DNA of 64,000 nt from Fulvimarina sp. (GTDB lineage Bacteria; Pseudomonadota; Alphaproteobacteria; Rhizobiales; Rhizobiaceae), in assembly GCA_002700095.1 (NCBI GenBank), contig PACL01000080.1, positions 185,082 through 249,081 on the forward strand. The letters run 5' to 3'. Positions 60,361 to 64,000 of this stretch are shown here, piece after piece (the stretch's first letter is position 1; the number at the start of each line of letters is the position of its first letter). The notes under the pieces are model-generated. The model saw only the letters and a program-made list of their open reading frames with translations, was not told the origin of the DNA and did no database searches. The position numbers and the translations under genes were made by a program.

Positions 60361-61709
60361 GCCGCCTCGGCGCTGGTGACCCGGTTGCGGCCCGCCCGCT
60401 TGGCCTCGTAGAGCGCCGCGTCGGCCCGCTGGAGGATGGCGCTGCGCGCCTCGCCGCCCCGCGACAGGGCTAGGCCCGCACTGACCGTCACCGCCAAGGC
60501 CTCGCCGCCGATCGGGAACAGCACGTCCGAGACGGCACTGCGGATCCGCTCGGCAACACCGAAGGCGGTCTCGGCATCGGCGCCCGCCATCAGCACCGCG
60601 AATTCCTCGCCGCCATACCGGCACGCCAGATCGCTGGCGCGAATCGCGCCCTGCAGCCGGCGGGCGAACTCGATCAACACCCTGTCCCCCGCATCGTGGC
60701 CGAAGCCGTCGTTGATGCGCTTGAAGTGGTCGATGTCGAGCAGCGCGACGGAGAAGGTCCCCTCCGCACTTGCGGCGCGATCGAGATGGATGTCGAGGAA
60801 GCGGCGATTGTGGAGACCGGTCAGAGGATCGGTCACGGCGAGTTCGATCGTCTGTTGCAGCGACCGGCGCAGGCCCTCGTCGTATCGCGACCGGCGCAAC
60901 TGCGTGCGCAGCCGGGCCGCGAGCTCGTTGCGGTCGATGGGGCGTGGAACATAGTCGTTGGCGCCGAGCTCCAGCGCGCGCGCCGCCCTCGCCTCGTCGC
61001 CGGCCTCGGCGAGGGCGAGGATCGGCTTGAGGCGGGTCGCCTGACCCGACCGGAGCTGCGAGATCAGCCGCAGCGGATCGTGCGTCGCGGCGGCAAGATC
61101 GACGACGAGGACATCGATGCCGTTTCCGGCTGCCTGTTCGAGAAATTCCGAGGCCTTGAAGAGGATCGTCAGCTCGGTCTCGCCGCGCAGCCGCCGCTCG
61201 ATCAGGCGTGCGTCCTCGGCCGCCTCGATCAAGGCGAGCGTGCGCGACTTTTCGGTCGCGAGCTGGCGCAGGAGCTCCATCTCGCCGCCGACGAGCTGCA
61301 TCGCCGTCTCGGCCCTCAGCCGCAACTCGTCCGTCACGCGCTTCAGCCGCGCCAGGTTGCGCACCCGCGACAGCAGCGCCAGGTCGCCGACCGGCTTGGT
61401 CAGGAAATCGTCGGCTCCGGCCTCCAGCCCCGCCAGCCGGTCTTCCGGCTGGTCGAGCGCGGTGATCAGGACGACGGGCACATGCATCGATTGCGGCGCC
61501 GCCTTGATCCTGCGGCAGACCTCGAAACCGTCGAGCCCCGGCATCATCACGTCGAGAAGGACGAGGTCGACCGGCTGCTGCGCGAGCACCTCGAGGGCGG
61601 CCTCGCCGCTGTCGGCGGTGACGACGTCGTAATATTCCGCGGCAAGCCGCGCCGAAAGCAGCCGCAGGTTCACCTCGATGTCGTCGACGACGAGAATGCG
61701 CGCGGTCAT
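60357..61709 (-). CDS. pleD: PleD-like response regulator diguanylate cyclase
   Basis: Makes the second messenger c-di-GMP when phosphorylated; in Caulobacter and relatives it controls polar development. Architecture: REC1 with acceptor Asp53 in LLDVMMPGLDGF; a degenerate REC2 (about 145-260); GGDEF domain with GGEEF at residue 366 and the inhibitory I-site RASD five residues before it. 450 residues. divK is directly upstream on the same strand after 8 bases, giving the conserved divK-pleD operon. Its stop codon lies inside an intergenic repeat. Confidence 0.95.
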   Translation of the reverse strand: MTARILVVDDIEVNLRLLSARLAAEYYDVVTADSGEAALEVLAQQPVDLVLLDVMMPGLDGFEVCRRIKAAPQSMHVPVVLITALDQPEDRLAGLEAGADDFLTKPVGDLALLSRVRNLARLKRVTDELRLRAETAMQLVGGEMELLRQLATEKSRTLALIEAAEDARLIERRLRGETELTILFKASEFLEQAAGNGIDVLVVDLAAATHDPLRLISQLRSGQATRLKPILALAEAGDEARAARALELGANDYVPRPIDRNELAARLRTQLRRSRYDEGLRRSLQQTIELAVTDPLTGLHNRRFLDIHLDRAASAEGTFSVALLDIDHFKRINDGFGHDAGDRVLIEFARRLQGAIRASDLACRYGGEEFAVLMAGADAETAFGVAERIRSAVSDVLFPIGGEALAVTVSAGLALSRGGEARSAILQRADAALYEAKRAGRNRVTSAEAA

Positions 61710-61717
61710 GATGCGGC

Positions 61718-62089
61718 TCAGGCGTCGTCGAGGAAGGACCGAATCACTTCCATGAAGCGGTTCACCGAGATCGGCTTGGAGATGTAGGCTTCGCAGCCCC
61801 CCTGCCGGATCCGCTCTTCGTCGCCCTTCATGGCGAAGGCGGTGACCGCGACGATGGGGATCTTGAACAGCTCCGGATCGGCCTTGAGCTGGCGCGTGAC
61901 GTCGAGCCCGGAAATCTCCGGCAGCTGAATGTCCATCAGGATCAGGTCCGGCTTGTGCGCCCGGGCGAGATCCATGGCCTCCAGCCCGCTTCGGGTCTGC
62001 ACGGTGTCATAGCCGTGCGCGACGAGGAGATCGCGGAACAGCTTCATGTTCAGCTCATTGTCCTCGACGATCATGACGGTCTTTGTCAT
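61718..62089 (-). CDS. divK: Single-domain response regulator DivK
   Basis: A 123-residue receiver domain only. Phospho-acceptor Asp53 in [15 protein letters not shown], acidic pair in IVEDN (residues 7-11), conserved Thr in [10 protein letters not shown] and Lys in YISKPISV. Matches DivK, which with DivJ/PleC kinases controls CtrA and so the cell cycle and polarity. It is followed by pleD after 8 bases. The start at 62089 is the only suitable one. A 12-bp palindrome at 62137-62148 lies 48 bases upstream; a CtrA half-site TTAAC occurs near 62188, but no full TTAA-N7-TTAA site was found. Confidence 0.95.
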   Translation of the reverse strand: MTKTVMIVEDNELNMKLFRDLLVAHGYDTVQTRSGLEAMDLARAHKPDLILMDIQLPEISGLDVTRQLKADPELFKIPIVAVTAFAMKGDEERIRQGGCEAYISKPISVNRFMEVIRSFLDDA

Positions 62090-62136
62090 CGTCGATACTC
62101 CCTGCCTCGACCCGTCCGAATAATTCGGCTACTCCA

Positions 62137-62148
62137 GCTTATGTAAGC
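62137..62148. promoter_or_regulatory. Palindrome upstream of divK
   Basis: GCTTATGTAAGC lies 48 bases upstream of the divK start. The same 12 bases (in reverse orientation) are at 33609-33620 upstream of sufA. On the minus strand a CTTACA and AATTAT pair with a 16-base spacer overlaps it and could be the divK promoter. Confidence 0.45.
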
Positions 62149-62178
62149 GAATTTCTTTAAGAATCGGGTATCGATCCA

Positions 62179-62511
62179 TTGACGTTCGTTAACGATCCGC
62201 GGCTGCCGCGCCGGCCTGGCGACAGACGAAACGCCCCCGACGCGGAAGCGGCGCAGGCGATCGCGATCAGGGCCCTCGCCTTCATCGCCGCCGATCCTGT
62301 CCTTCTGCCCCGGTTTCTCGCGCTCCCCGGTCTCGACCCCGCCAGCCTGCGGCGCGCGGCGCAGGAAGACGGGTTCTTGCCGGGAGTTCTCGATTTCATT
62401 CTCGGACATGAACCGACGCTCGTGGCCTTCTGCGAAGCGGAAGGTCTGCCGCTCCACCAGGTGCCGGCTGCGCGGTTGGCGCTGCGCCCCGTCGACGAGG
62501 ATCCCGAGTGA
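62179..62511 (+). CDS. DUF3572 domain protein
   Basis: A 110-residue protein whose middle fits DUF3572: AIAIRALAFIAADPVLLPRF, DPASLRRAAQEDGFLPGVLDFIL and the EPTLVAFCEAEGL segment. The family is limited to alphaproteobacteria and often sits next to divK-pleD; its function is unknown. The start is uncertain: TTG at 62179 is the first possible start and no ATG or GTG is in frame before the conserved region. It is divergent from divK and precedes a HAD gene by 24 bases. Confidence 0.78.
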   Translation: MTFVNDPRLPRRPGDRRNAPDAEAAQAIAIRALAFIAADPVLLPRFLALPGLDPASLRRAAQEDGFLPGVLDFILGHEPTLVAFCEAEGLPLHQVPAARLALRPVDEDPE

Positions 62512-62535
62512 CGCCTCTCAACTTTGTGATCTGCC

Positions 62536-63192
62536 GTGACCTCAAAGCCTGAAACAGCGGGACCGCCCGTCGATTCTCTTCCGCAGCGGAATAATGCACT
62601 TCTCGTTCTGGATGTCGATGAAGTCGTTCTCGAATTCATAACACCTTTTTGTCGGCTGCTCGACGAACATGGTGCCCGCCTGCATCCGGAGAGCTTTCGG
62701 CTGACCGGCAACGTTCGCTCAATCGCGACCGGCGCCGCCCTGTCGGGGCCGCGCCTGGACGCGATCACCCAGCAGCTCTATGACGAGCAGCAGACGCGAC
62801 AACCGCCGGTTGCCGGCGTCGAAGAGGCGCTCGGGCGCCTGTCGCAGATGGCCGACATCCTGTTCCTCACGGCAATGACACCGAGCCACTACGATCGGCG
62901 TCGCCGGCTTCTCGATGATGCCGGCCTGGCATTCCCGATGATCGCCACCGAACGCTCCAAGGGGGCGGTGGTTGCCGAACTTTGCGCCCGCAGGAACGGG
63001 CCGGTGGTCTTCGTCGACGATCTGCCGCCCAATCTCGCCGTCGTCCATCGCAGCGCGCCGCAGGTGCGGCTTCTGCATCTGATGGCGAACGAGGTGTTCC
63101 GGCCCCATCTGCCGGCGCTGCCGGCGTCAGCGGCCAGCGCCCGAGACTGGGGCGATGCCGAGGCGATCATCCGCGCCTGGATCGGCGACTGA
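62536..63192 (+). CDS. HAD-superfamily hydrolase-like protein
   Basis: A 218-residue protein with a HAD-like core. Motif I is LVLDVDEVV (Asp26, Asp28), motif II the Thr in LFLTAMTP, motif III the Lys in ERSKGAVV, and motif [11 protein letters not shown] cap-like insertion lies between motifs I and II. The substrate is unknown. The only suitable start is GTG at 62536, without a clear ribosome binding site, perhaps because translation is coupled to the DUF3572 gene 24 bases upstream. Confidence 0.78.
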   Translation: MTSKPETAGPPVDSLPQRNNALLVLDVDEVVLEFITPFCRLLDEHGARLHPESFRLTGNVRSIATGAALSGPRLDAITQQLYDEQQTRQPPVAGVEEALGRLSQMADILFLTAMTPSHYDRRRRLLDDAGLAFPMIATERSKGAVVAELCARRNGPVVFVDDLPPNLAVVHRSAPQVRLLHLMANEVFRPHLPALPASAASARDWGDAEAIIRAWIGD

Positions 63193-63292
63193 CTTCTCGC
63201 TCCCGTCAAAAAACCCTTTGCCGGCCTGCCTGCGTGATCTCGCCGTTCTTCCTTCGTTCGGCTATGATCGCCGCTCACCGGGTGCGACCACC

Positions 63293-64000
63293 ATGCCGAT
63301 TTCCGACATCTCGACCTTCTGCCGCGACTGCTTCGCCCCCGGAAAGGCCGGCCCGCGCCGCTGCCGCCACTGCGGCAGTCCGCGCCTGCTCGACCATCCC
63401 GAGGCAGCGCAGCTTTCCCTCGCCCATCTCGACTGCGATGCGTTCTATGCCAGCATCGAGAAGCGCGACCGGGCGGAGCTCGCCGACAGGCCCCTGATCA
63501 TCGGGGGCGGGCGGCGGGGCGTCGTCTCCACTGCCTGCTACATCGCCCGCATCCGCGGCGTGCGGTCCGCCATGCCGATGTTCAAGGCGCTGAAGCTCTG
63601 CCCCGACGCCGTCGTCATCCGGCCGAACATGGAGAAATATGTCGGCGTCGGCCGGTCCGTGCGGGCGCTGATGAGCGAGATCACGCCGCTGGTCGAGCCG
63701 CTGTCGATCGACGAGGCCTTTCTCGATCTTTCGGGCACGCAGGCACTCCACGGCGAGCCGAGCAGCGTCACCCTCGCCCGTCTTGCCAGACGCATCGAGA
63801 CGAACCTCGGCATCACCGTGTCCATCGGCCTGTCCCACAACAAGTTCCTCGCCAAGATCGCCAGTGACCTGGAAAAGCCGCGCGGCTTCTCGGTCATCGG
63901 GCGAGCCGAGACGCTGGGCTTTCTCGCCGACAAGCCGATCACCCTGATCTGGGGCGTCGGCCAGGCCATGGAGCAGAAGCTCGCGCGCGACGGCCTCACC
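63293..64000 (+). CDS. dinB: DNA polymerase IV (DinB), 5' part only
   Basis: Y-family translesion polymerase; the gene runs past the end of the window (236 codons seen). Residues 1-40 form a Cys-rich N-terminal extension with CRDC (Cys10, Cys13) and CRHC (Cys24, Cys27), a zinc-ribbon-like pattern not found in E. coli DinB but present in many alphaproteobacteria. The polymerase core follows: [17 protein letters not shown] with catalytic acids, [27 protein letters not shown] and [16 protein letters not shown]. The start at 63293 agrees with the extension. Confidence 0.93.
   Translation, partial: MPISDISTFCRDCFAPGKAGPRRCRHCGSPRLLDHPEAAQLSLAHLDCDAFYASIEKRDRAELADRPLIIGGGRRGVVSTACYIARIRGVRSAMPMFKALKLCPDAVVIRPNMEKYVGVGRSVRALMSEITPLVEPLSIDEAFLDLSGTQALHGEPSSVTLARLARRIETNLGITVSIGLSHNKFLAKIASDLEKPRGFSVIGRAETLGFLADKPITLIWGVGQAMEQKLARDGLT

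Noticed and set aside
62110-62195. A CtrA binding site in front of divK
   Set aside because: Only a half-site (TTAAC within CGTTAACG near 62187) and one isolated TTAA are present; no TTAA-N7-TTAA pair could be found.
1-64000. CRISPR arrays, tRNA or rRNA genes, insertion sequences, prophage genes, defence islands
   Set aside because: I looked for regular direct repeats, tRNA-like cloverleaf ends, transposases and integrases and saw none. The Uma2 protein alone is not enough to call a defence system.

Overview
The window looks like core chromosome of a high-GC alphaproteobacterium of the order Hyphomicrobiales (Rhizobiales). The evidence is gene content and gene order: accB-accC-aat facing DUF2155 and an NDUFA12-like gene, a suf operon with two cysteine desulfurases, rne facing amiC-mrcA-prfB, divK-pleD beside DUF3572, and a DinB with a Cys-rich N-terminus. 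A family such as Aurantimonadaceae is possible but is only an inference. I see no phage, insertion sequence, CRISPR array, rRNA or tRNA gene.

Layout. 1-6.4 kb: the tail of rplY, a dispersed palindromic repeat, pth, ychF, an OsmC peroxidase, two secreted proteins and a MaoC pair. 6.4-11.1 kb: TetR/cupin divergent pair, RecD-like helicase, hybrid histidine kinase. 11.6-14.2 kb: ilvB-ilvN behind a well-formed branched-chain attenuator with a 16-residue leader peptide (14125-14175) that appears to be leaderless. 14.2-22.1 kb: DUF1206 protein, hexuronate genes (uxaC, uxuB-like), an aminotransferase, an M48 protease and a DsbA-like protein. 22.4-28.9 kb: accB-accC-aat (plus strand) and gatB, GNAT, PsiE, NDUFA12 and DUF2155 (minus strand). 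29-32.7 kb: Uma2 protein, unknown secreted protein, MocR regulator facing DUF1127. 32.7-41.5 kb: minus-strand Fe-S cluster block: cysteine desulfurase, sufB, two small coiled-coil genes, sufC, sufD, sufS, sufT, a VOC gene, sufA and a TfoX-like gene. A good Irr (ICE) box match lies upstream. 41.7-50.3 kb: hydrolase, tyrS, giant AsmA-like protein, Bcp, ferritin-like DUF455, M23 peptidase. 50.4-59.5 kb: prfB (with the programmed +1 frameshift), mrcA, amiC and, divergent, rne. 60.3-64 kb: pleD, divK, DUF3572, a HAD protein and the 5' part of dinB, which runs off the window.

Functional themes are Fe-S cluster building under likely iron control; branched-chain amino acid synthesis under attenuation; fatty-acid initiation (acetyl-CoA carboxylase); peptidoglycan synthesis and hydrolysis (PBP1A, AmiC, M23); translation and its quality control (Pth, YchF, TyrS, GatB, RF2, Aat); RNA decay (RNase E); and cell-cycle/c-di-GMP signalling (DivK, PleD).

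The most interesting signals are regulatory rather than novel protein systems: the leaderless ilv leader and attenuator, the Irr-box candidate, a 12-bp palindrome found upstream of both sufA and divK, the long untranslated region before rne, and a Rhizobiales-type repeat that overlaps the stop codon of pleD. I did not find convincing evidence of an undescribed multi-gene system.
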